The translations under genes and the position numbers were made by a program. A DNA stretch of 28,903 nucleotides. Source: Acanthamoeba castellanii str. Neff (Eukaryota > Discosea > Longamoebia > Acanthamoebidae). Below, piece by piece: positions 11,060 to 21,558 of the stretch. Below the pieces are notes generated by a model that saw only the letters and a list, made by a program, of their open reading frames with translations, made no database searches and was not told the DNA's origin. Within the stretch, counting starts at the first letter, position 1. Every line of letters starts with the position of its first letter. The stretch lies in contig NW_004457313.1 of NCBI RefSeq assembly GCF_000313135.1, positions 742,187-771,089 on the forward strand, read 5' to 3'.

Positions 11060-14000
11060 ATGGAAGAAGGAACCAGCCTTCCTCCTGTCCTCTTCCTCAC
11101 CGGCGAAGATGAGGACGATGACGAGGATGAGGAGTACATACAGAGTCCCCAGGTGCAGCACCACCCCATCCCACCCTTGACGCATCTTCTTACCCCCCAA
11201 ACCACATCTTCGGCAGGCTGCGAGTGGTGAGGACGACTATGACGAAGGCCCGGCGGCAGCAGGCGGGGTTCTAGGGTGCGTGGTGGAGGAGGATGAAGAG
11301 GCCATCGCACACCGCACCCGAGGTACGGCCTCGAGCGTTTTCCCCTCTTCCCCTCCACGCCATGGCGTGGTGTAATGCCCTGCCATGTGGCTGACTCTGC
11401 GGTGGGCTGTCTGTATTTCTGTTTGGATGGCAGCGCGCTACCGGGTGGAGGACATCGACTGGGCGGCACTCGATGGTACACTCCTCCCGCTCTCTTTTTA
11501 TAGCTCTGCCCCTCCCGCCCACTTCGGCGCCGATGCCACTATGGTGGAGAGGGAGGAGGGTACGAGATGGCTACTACGACTACTACTACTACTGAACTTC
11601 TCTCTCTCTTCTCTCTCGGGGTGGGTGGTGGGTGTGGCGGGGAACAGCGTTGTTGATGCAGGAGTGGCACGAGGAGGAGGAGGCGGCGGCGTCGGGAGCC
11701 GACGAGGCAGATCCCGCCCTGGAGGAGTATATCCACTTCCTCTCCTCCCTGCAGCACGTCGACCACGCCGCCCTCGCAACCGGTACCCGCGCTGCTGCTG
11801 CCGCCGCCGCCGCCGCCGCCGCCGGGTGGTGGGCGGCACAGTCGCGTAGCTGAGCAGGGACACGTACCACATCTACCACAGAGGCGGCCGGTGAGAGCGG
11901 GGCCAGGGGAGGCGGGGAGGAGGAGGAGGAGGAGGAGGAGGAGGAAGACAACGACCCCGACTACCGGGAAAGCGAGAGCAATGACGGAGAAAGCCACGCC
12001 CTCCGGGCCNNNNNNNNNNNNNNNNNNNNNNNNNNNNNNNNNNNNNNNNNNNNNNNNNNNNNNNNNNNNNNNNNNNNNNNNNNNNNNNNNNNNNNNNNNN
12101 NNNNNNNNNNNNNNNNNNNNNNNNNNNNNNNCACCCACCCACCCACACCCGTAGGGGTGGGGGAGAGCTCACGCCATTGCAATGGGTGTTGACTTCATTT
12201 CTATCCGTTCGGGGGGGGGTCGGTGTGTGTGTGTCGGGTCGGGCGTGGCGCGGGAGCAGAGAAGGAGCTAGAGGCCCTCCTTGCACAAGCGCGGGAAGAC
12301 GGGTCGAAGGATGCAGATCATCGGCGGGCGCTGGTTCCCATCCTCCCGGCTTGGCCTCCCCTTAGCAGCGGCGGCCACCATGATGTGGTGGGTCCCTTCA
12401 CCGCAGCCCAGTACGAGGAACTCCGCACCCAGTTGGCCCAGCACACGCAGCTCCTGGCCCAGGTGTGCGCCCTCGCCCTGTCCGGCCCGGCCCACCTCCG
12501 CCCGTTCGCTCAGCCCACGATCTCCCTGCTCGTACACACACCGCCACCAGCCACCACCATCCCCACGACTAACAACGCGCGTGCATTGTTGTTCGACCAC
12601 GACCACGACCACCACGACCACCACGACGACCACGACCACCACGACCACCACGACGACCACGACGACCACAACCACCACAACCACCACGACCACCACGACC
12701 ACCACAACCACCACGACCACCACGACCACCACGACCACCACGACCACCACGACTACCACACGACCACGACCACCACGACCACGACCACCACGACCACCAC
12801 GACCACCACGACTACCACGACGACCACGACCACCACGACCACGACCACCACGACCACCACGACCACCACCACCACCACCACCACCACGACCACCAAAAAT
12901 TTATGGTCGGCGGGTGCAGGTGCAGCTCCGTTGCCTGCGTGACCAGCGTGGCGGGTCGGGTCAACGAGCGCAGTCTTGGTCCCCCCAGGGGACAGCCGCC
13001 TCGCGAACCACCGCCCCTCCCCCCAGCCCTCCGCTCTCGCCACGCGCACGCGTACGCCCCACCCCCTCCCTCTTTAAGCGAAGGACACACACCGTGTGTG
13101 TGTGTATGTCCCCCACCCTCCTCTTCAAGATGCGGCGGCGTTGCACGTGCTCACGCGCGGGTGTGTGCTGTGTGTCGTGTGTATGCGGCGCCGTGCAGCA
13201 GGCGGGGGTACTCACGCGGCGCATGGCTATGCGACAGCGGGCCTGCGCGCAGACGGAGACCTCGGCCGACCGAGGAGAGGAGCCGAGGCTTCCTGCCCTG
13301 TTCGATCTTCCGGCCCTCCGCGTGTTGCCTCGGCTCGAAGCTGCGCTGGCCCAACTCGTGCCAGCTGCCACTCCGCCTCCTCCTTCTCCTGCCGGCGGAG
13401 ATGCTGATGATGCTCCTCCGCCTCGTGTCGGCGGCGCCGGCCCGCCTCTTGCGGGCAGGGACGAGGGACTGTCTCTCGTGCACGCGCGAGTCCAGTCCCT
13501 CCTGGCGCCTACTCCGCCGCAGTTCGACCCGGCCTTGGCCCTCGCCTTCCCGCTCCACTCCTCCCGGCGCCTTTTCACCCCTGCCGAGGACAGGTGCGCA
13601 CTCCCACCACACACAACCCCAACCCCCCAACCCCCCCGACCCCCAACCCCCCACTTTCACAATCTCTCGCCCGCCTCCCGCCCGCCCGTAGCGGCACGCC
13701 CGATGTCCGCTGGGCCGCTTCCTCTCTCCCTCACTCCCTCACTCCCTCACTCCCTCACTCCCTCCCTCTCCCTCTCTCACGTTCGCTGATGCTCAATGGG
13801 TGCGCGTGCGTGCGTGCGGTTCAGGCTGCTCGCGATTGGGCTTGAGCGGTTTGGGAGGCGGGGACTCGCGCAGGTGCACGAGCAATACCTGTCCACCAAG
13901 ACCTTCAACCAGGTCCACAACCGCTACAAACACCTCACCCTCGCGTCCACCACCTGGAACCCCGTCAAGGTACCCACCCACCCACCGGCCCACCGGCCCG

Positions 14001-15604
14001 CTCAAGATCCCCCCCCCCGAGCATTGGCGGTTAGCCCGCTTGTCTCTGTGTATCTCCCTCTGTCGGTGGCCAATCAAACCTGACCCCCCAATCCCCGCGG
14101 CACGGCTTTCCCCACCCTCCGGGCAGGCGGTGCGGGCGGGCTGGCAGTGGGTCGAAGGTGCCCAGCTCAGCGGTGACGAGCAGCTGCTGGTGCGGGAGGG
14201 CATTGCCGCGTACGGCTACCAATGGGAGCAGATCTCGCGCCACCTCCTGCCACACCGCGCTCCCGCGCGCCTGCAGAAGCTCTGGACGGATCTCCACGCC
14301 TCACCCGATCCCTCCTCCCTGCTCTCGCCCTCACCAGTGCCCCTGCCCCCCGTACATGCCCCCCACCACCACCCACCCACCCACCCTACCACCACCACCG
14401 CGACAGCAGCAGCAGCAGCCACCGCCGCCGCCGCCGTCGACACGCACTCTCCCTCTCCCCGTGCCCTTCAACAACGAACTGCGTGTGTCGCGTTTGCGTG
14501 TTGCGTGGCAGTGTGGTCCTCTCTCGAGAGGGGACCAGGGCGCACCCACCTACATCGTGTACTGTCCCATGGGCCTGGTGCCCACCATTTCCATGGCCGG
14601 ACATCTTCCGGCCATGGCCCCGTGCGGCGGCGACGACCCTCGTGGTGCACCGCCGCCGCCACCACCATCACCATCACCACCCGTTGCCGTTGTTCTTCCG
14701 TCGGTTCATCGGCAGCCTGCGACCTCGCGCCAGCTGCCCGCCCGTGGTGCGGTGATGGCGGCGGCGACATCGTCGCGGGCAAAGCGCCGGCGAGTGGAAG
14801 GCTCAGGAGCGGAGGTACCGTCAAGGCTGCCCTGCCCCGTAGCGATCGAGCAGCCGCCGCCGCAGCATTTCGACCAAGAGGAGCTCTCCGATTCTGATTC
14901 GGAAGAAGTGGACGACGAAGCCGAGGCTCCCCCCGCTCTCCCTGCGCTCCCGTCTTCGTCGCCCTCCTCCCAGACGAGTCTCGCCTCGCTGCTCCCCGCC
15001 GACGTACGTCGCCACCACCCGCCACCGCATTTTTTCTATTTTCTATTTTCTATTTTCTCCAATCCCTTCGTCCCGGTGCGTACAGATGTTCGAGACCGTA
15101 TGCCTCTCGGACTCAGGCTCGGACTCGGAGGATGACTGGCCTGACTCCGATCCCGAGTCTCACTCTGCCTACGACCACTACGCTGCTGCTGGTAGTGGTG
15201 CTGGTGGTGCTGGTGGTGGTGCCTCGTCCCTCAGCCCCAGGGGGAGCGTTGATGTTATCGTTCAAGGTCCGCTTTCGCCCGATGTTCGCGTACGCCCGCC
15301 CGCCTTCATGCCCCTCACCCCGGGTACGAACCGTTATTGACGACAATCGAGAGGGGGTGGCGGTGGTTTGGGCTCTGAATGCCAGCCCTGGACGCGGGAC
15401 GAGGACAAATGGCTTCTGGAGCGTATTCGAGCGGAGGCCACGGGTCCCCGTGGTGTCCCAGTCACACCGCAACAACAACAACACCGGCACCACCACCAAC
15501 AAAGCGGCCACAGTGTCCCTCGCGAACTCGCCGTCCGCTCTCCTGCGGAGGTGGCACGCCGTCGCCACTATCTCCTCGCGCTCCTCGACCACGCCGCCTC
15601 GTAG
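11060..15604 (+). CDS. GON4L/YARP-like nuclear protein with three SANT/Myb-like segments
   Basis: GON4L-type proteins are nuclear cofactors linked to chromatin and transcription. Exons I can support: 11060-11152, 11217-11322, 11434-11559 (or to 11475), 11648-11782, 11882 into the gap, 12260-12531, 13199-13593, 13825-13969, 14127 onward (3' limit unclear), an exon ending at 15003, 15086-15266, 15354-15604. Features: acidic N-terminus (GEDEDDDEDEEY), YRVEDIDWAALD, a poly-Glu run followed by NDPDY, FTAAQYEELRTQLAQHTQLL, a first SANT-like segment from FTPAED through RLLAIGLERFG to YLSTKTFNQVHNRYKHL, a second with LSGDEQLLVREGIAAYGYQW, acidic Ser/Asp patches (ELSDSDSEEVDDE), and a C-terminal Myb-like PWTRDEDKWLLERI. 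This order matches GON4L/YY1AP1 relatives. Start: ATG 11060 is preferred; 10982 is in frame upstream and cannot be excluded. Structure between 14300 and 14870 is unresolved, so total length is uncertain. Confidence 0.62.
12010..12131. other. Assembly gap (122 N) inside the GON4L-like gene
   Basis: A run of 122 N follows a GAG-rich exon encoding poly-Glu and precedes CCCA repeats. Part of the acidic exon and of an intron are therefore missing. Gap length may be an estimate rather than a measured distance. Confidence 0.98.
12596..12893. repeat. CCACGA-type microsatellite, about 300 bp, in an intron of the GON4L-like gene
   Basis: About 300 bases are built almost entirely from CCA and CGA triplets in varying order, ending in CAC repeats. 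It lies between well-supported exons ending at 12531 and starting at 13199, so it is intronic. The long His/Asp-rich, Thr-rich and Val-rich open frames across it are by-products of the triplet repeat. Confidence 0.9.
13721..13768. repeat. CTCACTCC tandem repeat in an intron
   Basis: Several copies of the octamer ctccctca occur in tandem, followed by ctccctct. The tract lies in the intron between the exons ending at 13593 and starting at 13825 of the GON4L-like gene. Confidence 0.75.
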
Positions 15605-15660
15605 AGGGCCAGGTACGCGCAACGCTGCCCGCGTGGCGTGCTTAAAATTCCGCTGCTAAC

Positions 15661-15723
15661 CGCCAAAATTTTTTGGCGCGAAAAGTGTGCTTGGCGCCAA
15701 AATTTGTTCTCGTTTTTGGCGGT
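15661..15723. promoter_or_regulatory. Cluster of E2F-type elements upstream of the CKAP2-like gene
   Basis: Within about 60 bases are CGCCAAAA (15661-15668), TTTTGGCGCGAAAA (15671-15684), TTGGCGCCAAAA (15691-15702) and TTTTTGGCGG (about 15713-15722). The E2F/DP consensus is TTTSSCGC on either strand. The cluster ends about 35 bases before the ATG at 15756 and 57 bases after the stop of the preceding gene. That E2F/DP regulates this gene is inference. Confidence 0.75.
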
Positions 15724-15755
15724 GTTGTGGACGGGTTTACTATCAGAGACCAAGG

Positions 15756-18700
15756 ATGCAACAGGCCACGCGGGGAGATGGCCTCGATATCGCAGGCAAG
15801 GAGAACGCCCAGTCGACGAGCAACAAAAAGGAGCTCTCAAGAAGGGAGCAGCTAGAACTGTGGAAGCAGCAACGAAAATCCAACGACCCGACAAGCGCGA
15901 GGAGAGCGCACATTCCCGATGCGCGAAGTCTCTTACGAGCTGCCGATCAATCGAAGCCTCCCACCCGCGCCAGATCGGCACCGAAACCCGCGGTGCAGCA
16001 CCAAGAACATGCGAGGACAGCCGCTCGAAAACCGATGCAAGAGATTCCCAAGACGGCCAAGGTGGCAGAAGGCGATCCAGAGAAGACGGCCTCAGCCGCA
16101 GCCCTCATAAATCATAAGAAAACGACGATCACTGCGCCGCACGGGCACGTGGCCTCGGACACCGCAGCCGTGACCCGCGTAGAACGGCTCAAGCAGTATC
16201 GTGAGGGCCAGCAACGCATCAAGGACCACGCCGCAAGGTATGCTCTCTCCAAACTCTGTCAAGTCCTAGATCGCTCCACCTTGTGCTCTACCCCACCAAC
16301 ATGTTGCTACTCTCTTTACAGAGTCGCCGGGCCGCCGAAGAAGCAGGCGAGCAGCAGAACCGCTCAGCCTCCGAGCAAGGCCCACAGGTCGACCAACTCA
16401 AGTGGACCAGCTACGGATCTCGAGCTCCAGCGCTTTCGCAGCAAGATAGAGAAAGCGATGCGATACTCTCAGGTACTACCCGCCTTATCGGCACAAAACG
16501 ACTCTCTCCGACCAAGTCTCGATGTACCTTTGTCTCCCAGCTGGGCAAACAAGAGGAGGCGAGGGCGATCTTCAAGACTCTGCAAGGGCAGGAGCGGTTT
16601 AGTCGATTCCGTAGCACCAGCGAGTATTGGGTGGCTCTCGCTCGCTTCGAGGAGGAGTGTCAGAACTTTGCCGGTACGCACGCCATGCTGCCTTTTCAAA
16701 CGCAATCTCCGCGCGTACTCACCACCACTCAAACCACCGCCCTTGAATCCTCTCCCCCGTTACAGAGGTGATTCGTTTGCTCGATACTGCTTCGCTGGCT
16801 TGCGCCAACAAGGTGGGCTCTCCCCCCCCCTCCCTCGCAATGTCCTCAGTCTATCAGTCTTGGCGCGGAGTAAACTTACTTGGTTGCCACTTCCACGCGG
16901 TGAGCCAGGTGGAGGACTCGTTCCACCTAGGCAACGCTCTTGCCGGCTTCTTAATCCGCGTAAACGACAATTCAACGAACGCTATGCGGCCCGCGCACGA
17001 GGAGGATCAAGCCGTAATGCTCCTCCCACAGACGCCCCGCACTCCCACGCAGCAGCTTCCCAGCTCTTCCTCTGTCTCGCCGTCCCCTTTCTTCTTCAAC
17101 GAACTGGCTCCGGAGAGCGAAGAGTTCCTCTACGAATGCCTGCAGAAGGCGCGGCCGCTCGACCGATCCCAGCAGCAGCACGAGCCGAGGCCTTCCACAG
17201 CTGCCACCACCTGCAGCAGCGGGCTGTCCCCTTACCACAGGCTCCGGCAGGTGGTGGAGACCATTAGATCTTCGCCGCGCTCCGCACACCTTCCGAACAA
17301 GTCGCCAGGCCTGTCGCGGTCCATCCCGCGCTCCATCGTCCTGATGAGCCCCTACAGCTCAGCTGAGCCTCCCGCGACAACAACCCGGGCTGCGCTCAAC
17401 TTGTCCCCGACCCCGGACGCCGACAGACCAGCTGCGGACCAGCTGCCCGAGGAGGGTCTTCCTCTACCTGCGTTTGGACCATCCGAGTCCGCTTCGCCGT
17501 CGCGACGAGATAATCATCAATCCCCTCCTCCTCCTCCTCCTCCTGGCCGCGACCTTGCTGCTGCTGCCTCTACGCCCCGGCTCTCGACGAGCGTTGTCCC
17601 AGCCTCCCCTTCACCGCCGGAGCTCTCCGAGTCCTTCCACCAACTCACTTCGTCCGGCCGCAACAAGAAGCAGCTCCTTCAGTCTCCTAGCGCACCCAAG
17701 CTGACGCTGACTACACGACTCGCGCTCGGCGAGGCGTTGCCTGATGACGACCACGTCGCCCTCGACGTCGAGTCTGGCCCGTGCGTGAGTCGTGCCTGTT
17801 CTTCCAGCGCGCGTGGCATTGAGTGGGAGAAAGAACTGCCAGCAGCCACCCCCATCACCATGGATGGTACGCACACGCCTCGCGTCTGATAGACACCACC
17901 CACCCACCACGACCACATCTGAAGCGATCTTCCCTCGTCGAGTCCTTCCGCTGAATTCACTCATTCATTGGTTGTTCGACTCAGCTCACTGCAGGGCGGT
18001 GGCGCCACCATCGTCAAGCGGGCGTGCCCTCTCTCCACACTTGACCAACCCCCAGAGGGTTCTGCAGCAGCCGCTCTCGCCCTCGACAGCCACGCGACAG
18101 ACGGCCAAGAGGCGGCCGTCTTTGCCCAATGCGGCCGCGAAGACGTTCTCATCGCCTACGGTGTCCTCTTCTCAGCGAGCCGTGGCGGCGAGCGTATCGC
18201 GCTTCCCCCACCACACAGAGCGCCGGCTGGCGGCCAGCAGAGGAGATCATCTCATCCGGCTCGCTGTGCATAACCGATCCGAGCTGCGCTTCGCCACTCC
18301 GCAATCTCTTCGCCAGGCCTCCCCCCAGCGCGCGGGCATTTCTACTGCCACCACCGCGCCTGTGGAGGACGTCGACTCCAGCAGCGAGAGGACCTGCGGT
18401 ACCGCGAGCAGTCGAGGCCACCGAGAGAGCGCCCATCAGCATCACGACGACGACGATGCGGGCACGGATCTACTACTGAGCGACTTCGCCACTCTCAGCC
18501 TGTCGTCTGCTGACGTCTCCCTCTCCAGCGAGAGCGAGTCCGCTCTCAATGGTGAGGGGGAGGAGGAGGGGGAGGAGGAATCCAAACACGACCGCGCCCC
18601 GCAGCTGCCAAGCGAAGGCCAAGTGTCCCTGACCCCCCTGTTCGTCGTCAAGCCCAGAAATACGAGGTACGCCACCCACCGCGCAAACAGTTACTTGGCC

Positions 18701-19506
18701 ACGATGCAATACTAGTCCTTTACTTGTTGTGGCTAACCCTAAGGTTTGCTTTTCCGCAGGGCTTTTGTGCGGGCATCGGAGATCCAACCAACAACACCCG
18801 GATACGGCCGCTTCGACACCTACGCCCCAGTCAGGTATGAATTAACCCGTTCCTTTTATTGCTCTGCGTAACGCCCTGTTCTCTCAGTTTCTCTCTTTCA
18901 ACCAGTACAACTCTCAAAAACAATTTGCATTTCTCATCTCCCTCAAAATGCAGACGTACGAGCTCGATGCGTAACGCCGAGCTAATGGATGTGACCGTCG
19001 CACTTTCTCCGATCGGCACGCCGAGCCGGTCGATTGTGGGCACCCCCGTCAGCACTCCGGGCATCAACCCGTTGACCCCCTTTCACGGAGCGGCCGAAAG
19101 TGTATCGGGCGAGCAGGCCGAGTCATCTAGCCGCCCGTGTCAAGAGGAGCAGAAGAACGGCGGACTCACGTTCACGCCCGTTCGGCGGAGCCTACGACTG
19201 AACAACAAATCTACAACGCCAATGGCCAAGATGAACACCCCGTTCCCGTTCGGCAGGGACCGCCACCTACGAAGTAACGAGGTCAGGACTGATGCCCACC
19301 CTGAGGGCGAGGGTGCCGCCACCATCACCGCTCCAGCTGGTCAGACTGCCGCCACACCTGCGGAGACGCGCCTTCGCGTTAATACCAAGGACACGACGCC
19401 AACCGCCAAGATGAACACCCCGTTCCCGTTCGCCAGGAGACGCTTTGCCAGCAACCAGCCCGCCGTGGTGCTGCTCGCCAACCCGCATCTTACCAGCAAT
19501 CACTGA
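15756..19506 (+). CDS. CKAP2-like mitotic spindle protein with KEN box
   Basis: CKAP2 and CKAP2L are animal spindle proteins destroyed by APC/C. Eight in-phase exons give about 1026 aa: 15756-16237, 16322-16472, 16541-16673, 16766-16812, 16909-17866, 17985-18666, 18760-18834, 18954-19506. The N-terminus has a KEN box (GKENA, residues 14-18) followed by a basic, Gln-rich segment. Residues about 197-292 form a helical block: RSKIEKAMRYSQLGKQEEA, YWVALARFEEE, EVIRLLDTASLACANKVED. I recall this pattern from the CKAP2 C-terminal domain, where short helical repeats include YWICLALIE-like and EEVIALYE-like pieces. The rest is Ser/Pro-rich and disordered, with many SP/TP sites (SPIGTPSRSIVGTPVSTPG) and TFTPVRRSLRL, like the TPVRRS motif of CKAP2. 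A 28-residue segment containing TTPxAKMNTPFPF occurs twice. The domain is near the N-terminus here, unlike in animals. Start chosen at the first ATG after the E2F cluster. A BUB1/Mad3 TPR origin is a weaker alternative. Confidence 0.55.
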
Positions 19507-19582
19507 GACCCAGGCTGGTATTCTCTCTGTACAGCAAACAAAACGAATACACCCACCCGCAGCAAAGCGACGGAGTTTGACA

Positions 19583-19595
19583 TTTGGCGCCAAAA
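19583..19595. promoter_or_regulatory. Perfect E2F-type palindrome TTTGGCGCCAAAA downstream of the CKAP2-like gene
   Basis: The site lies 77 bases after the CKAP2-like stop, between two copies of CGGAGTTTGAC. No gene starts nearby on either strand, so its target, if any, is unknown. It may be part of the foldback-like element that follows. Confidence 0.45.
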
Positions 19596-19741
19596 CTGGT
19601 CGCGGAGTTTGACTAGGTTTTTTTGGGCTGAGGCACCGCGCATGACACACGCACTCACCGCACACGCTCGCGCGTACCGTAGTTGCCGCCGCTGTGAGCA
19701 AAGGCGCAGCCGGGCAGAATTTTTGTAGGAGCGCTAATGGG

Positions 19742-19935
19742 CGGAGTTTGGACTTAAATTTTTTTGCGGCCGTCACCACTCGAGCAAGATGACAGGCTTT
19801 CTCGCTTGCACAGTAAGCTCATGAGCTCGCAATAGCGTCAAAATGCGCCGCAGAGAACGGGCTTCAACATGTGATAGGATTCAGCCCTCTAGGATGCCTC
19901 ATTGGGCCGTACGAGCTGGACGTTCCCAATCACTT
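19742..19935. repeat. Left inverted arm of the foldback-like element
   Basis: Matches the reverse complement of about 21330-21558. Best-conserved pieces are the TTTCTCGCTTGCAC core near 19797-19811 and GATGCCTCATTGGGCCG at 19893-19909. Confidence 0.7.
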
Positions 19936-20060
19936 TGCGAATTATTATGTCATACAACCTAGAATTCCCTTCCGAAAACCAAGCGCATCAGTTTTCTCGC
20001 TTCCCTTGACACCTGCCAGCCTACGGGGATGCAACGAAAACGCGTAACACTCGTTAAACG

Positions 20061-20200
20061 CGTTTAACTAGTTTAACTAGTAAAACACTGATTAAACTCG
20101 TTTAACGACCTGCCCACTCGTTGAACGTGTGGGCCACTCGTGAAACGAGTGGAGAATGTGTGAAACGAGTAGAGAACGCGTGAAACGAGTAAAAACCGTT
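20061..20200. repeat. 20-bp-period minisatellite with hairpin units
   Basis: Seven units of exactly 20 bases can be stacked. The last three begin TGAAACGAGT at 20141, 20161 and 20181; earlier units are TTGAACGTGTGGGCCACTCG (20121) and TTTAACGACCTGCCCACTCG (20101). Unit junctions form hairpins, for example CCACTCGT-GAA-ACGAGTGG at 20134-20152 with perfect 8-base arms. Confidence 0.85.
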
Positions 20201-20701
20201 GCCTCGTAGGTAGGAGATGATGACGAGTAGGCATAGCACACGATTAAGATGACGATCAGACCAGCTGAGGTCAAACGAAGGAAAATTGTTCTGACTATCG
20301 GAGTTTAGACCTCTCAACTATTTCCGTATTTTCCAATCATCGGTGGAATACCTGCAAGGACCTACGCTTCCTTTGTTCTTATTAATCCTCTTTAATACAC
20401 TACATCTTCTCGCGTTGCTCGTCGCCTCCTGTTATATCCGACACTGACCTGACAGTCTCAGCAGCTGGGCGCTCCCCTTGCCTCTTTCTTTGCCCACAAT
20501 AAAATCCGATCTTTCACCAAATCGTTAGAGGTCTGCTCCAGAGCCGAAAAATGATTGTTCGATCGTTCTCGGCGCGTGGCTCGCGCGTATGTTACAGCTA
20601 GGTTTATTCAAGATCGGCGACAACTCGTATTTCAGCCATTTCAAACTGTTTTTTGCACTGCACGGCCACGAAGAAAATTGCCCTATAGAAGCTGGGGGGA
20701 T

Positions 20702-20872
20702 GAGTCGCCGGTCGCGATGTCCGCGGATGATTGCGATGTCCGCGGATAATCGCGACCTCCGCGGACATCCCGGACAGCCGGGATAATCGCGATCTCCCGC
20801 GGACTGCCTACTTATCCGCGGGAGGTCGCGATGTCCGCGGGAGATCGCGATGTCCGCGAAAACAAGCCATCC
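20702..20872. repeat. 19-bp-period minisatellite built around CCGCGG
   Basis: CCGCGG occurs at 20721, 20740, 20759, 20797, 20816 and 20835, with degenerate copies CCGGGA at 20778 and CCGCGA at 20854, so the period is exactly 19 bases throughout. A typical unit is CCGCGGATAATCGCGACCT. Units also contain the palindrome TCGCGA. There are no spacers between units and nothing coding. Confidence 0.88.
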
Positions 20873-21032
20873 CCTGGAGAACTCGTAGAATCGCGATTAT
20901 AGTGTTGTCCTTCGCTTGTCGTCCCTGCGTAGCCCACGCCTACCCGTAGCATACGCGCGACTGACGCGCGACCCACGCGTGGTCAACACCTTGACCGCTA
21001 AGCACTTTGTAGTTATGCGAAGAGCGCGCTGT

Positions 21033-21462
21033 AGAGCCCTGAGTCAGGCGCCATCTTGTAGCCCATGGTCTAATTGATATGGATATCTATTTTCAGGCCT
21101 CTAGCTATCCATGCAAGCGAGAAAACTAATCCGCTTTGTTTTCAGAAGTGATTTTACACGATTCGAGGTCAGGCGAACAGCGTGCCGCAGAGCCCTGAGA
21201 CGTGCGTCATCTTGTAGCCCGTGGTCTAATTGGTCTGGATATCATCTTGCAAGCAGCAAGCTATCGAGGCAAGCGAGAAACCGAGTGATCTTGTTAGCTT
21301 GGCGTTGGAACAATGGGACAATGGCAGCGAAACGGGGATGTTCCAGCGGCCCAATGAGGCATCCTGGAGGGCTGAGTCCTATCACATCTTGAAGCCCATG
21401 CTATGCGGCGCATTTTGAACGAAACGCGAGGCCAGGAGCTTACCGTGCAAGCGAGAAAAGTG
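21033..21462. repeat. Three diverged direct repeats beside and within the right arm
   Basis: Similar blocks begin near 21033, 21188 and 21366. Each runs from a GCCCTGAG or GGCTGAG start through CATCTTG(T/A)AGCCC to GCAAGCGAGAAA. The first two are clearly alike over about 95 bases and the third is shorter and more diverged. The inner inverted match to the left arm suggests the same unit multiplied on this side. Confidence 0.6.
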
Positions 21463-21558
21463 CACTTTTCACGCTTGAGTGGTGTCAGCAGAGCAAAAAG
21501 TTCTGAGTCAAAACTCCGCACTCTCCCGCTTCGAAAAAATTTTAAGTCAAAACTCCGG
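21330..21558. repeat. Right inverted arm of the foldback-like element
   Basis: Reads CGGCCCAATGAGGCATC at 21347-21363 and GTGCAAGCGAGAAAA at 21445-21459, both inverted relative to the left arm. It ends about 27 bases from the stop codon of the neighbouring minus-strand gene. Confidence 0.7.

Noticed and set aside
12223..12942. Long His/Asp-, Thr- or Val-rich open frames
   Set aside because: They are frame products of the CCA/CGA microsatellite inside an intron between supported exons.
15324..15353. A 30-base intron in the GON4L-like gene
   Set aside because: A donor at 15267 keeps the same phase and gives an 87-base intron, the usual size here.
16400..16950. BUB1/Mad3-type TPR domain in the KEN-box gene
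   Set aside because: The YWVALARFEEE / EVIRLLDTA pattern fits the CKAP2 helical block better, and no kinase or Mad3 motif follows; kept only as an alternative.
20061..20872. CRISPR-like repeat arrays
   Set aside because: Units are contiguous with no unique spacers, and the context is a eukaryotic genome.
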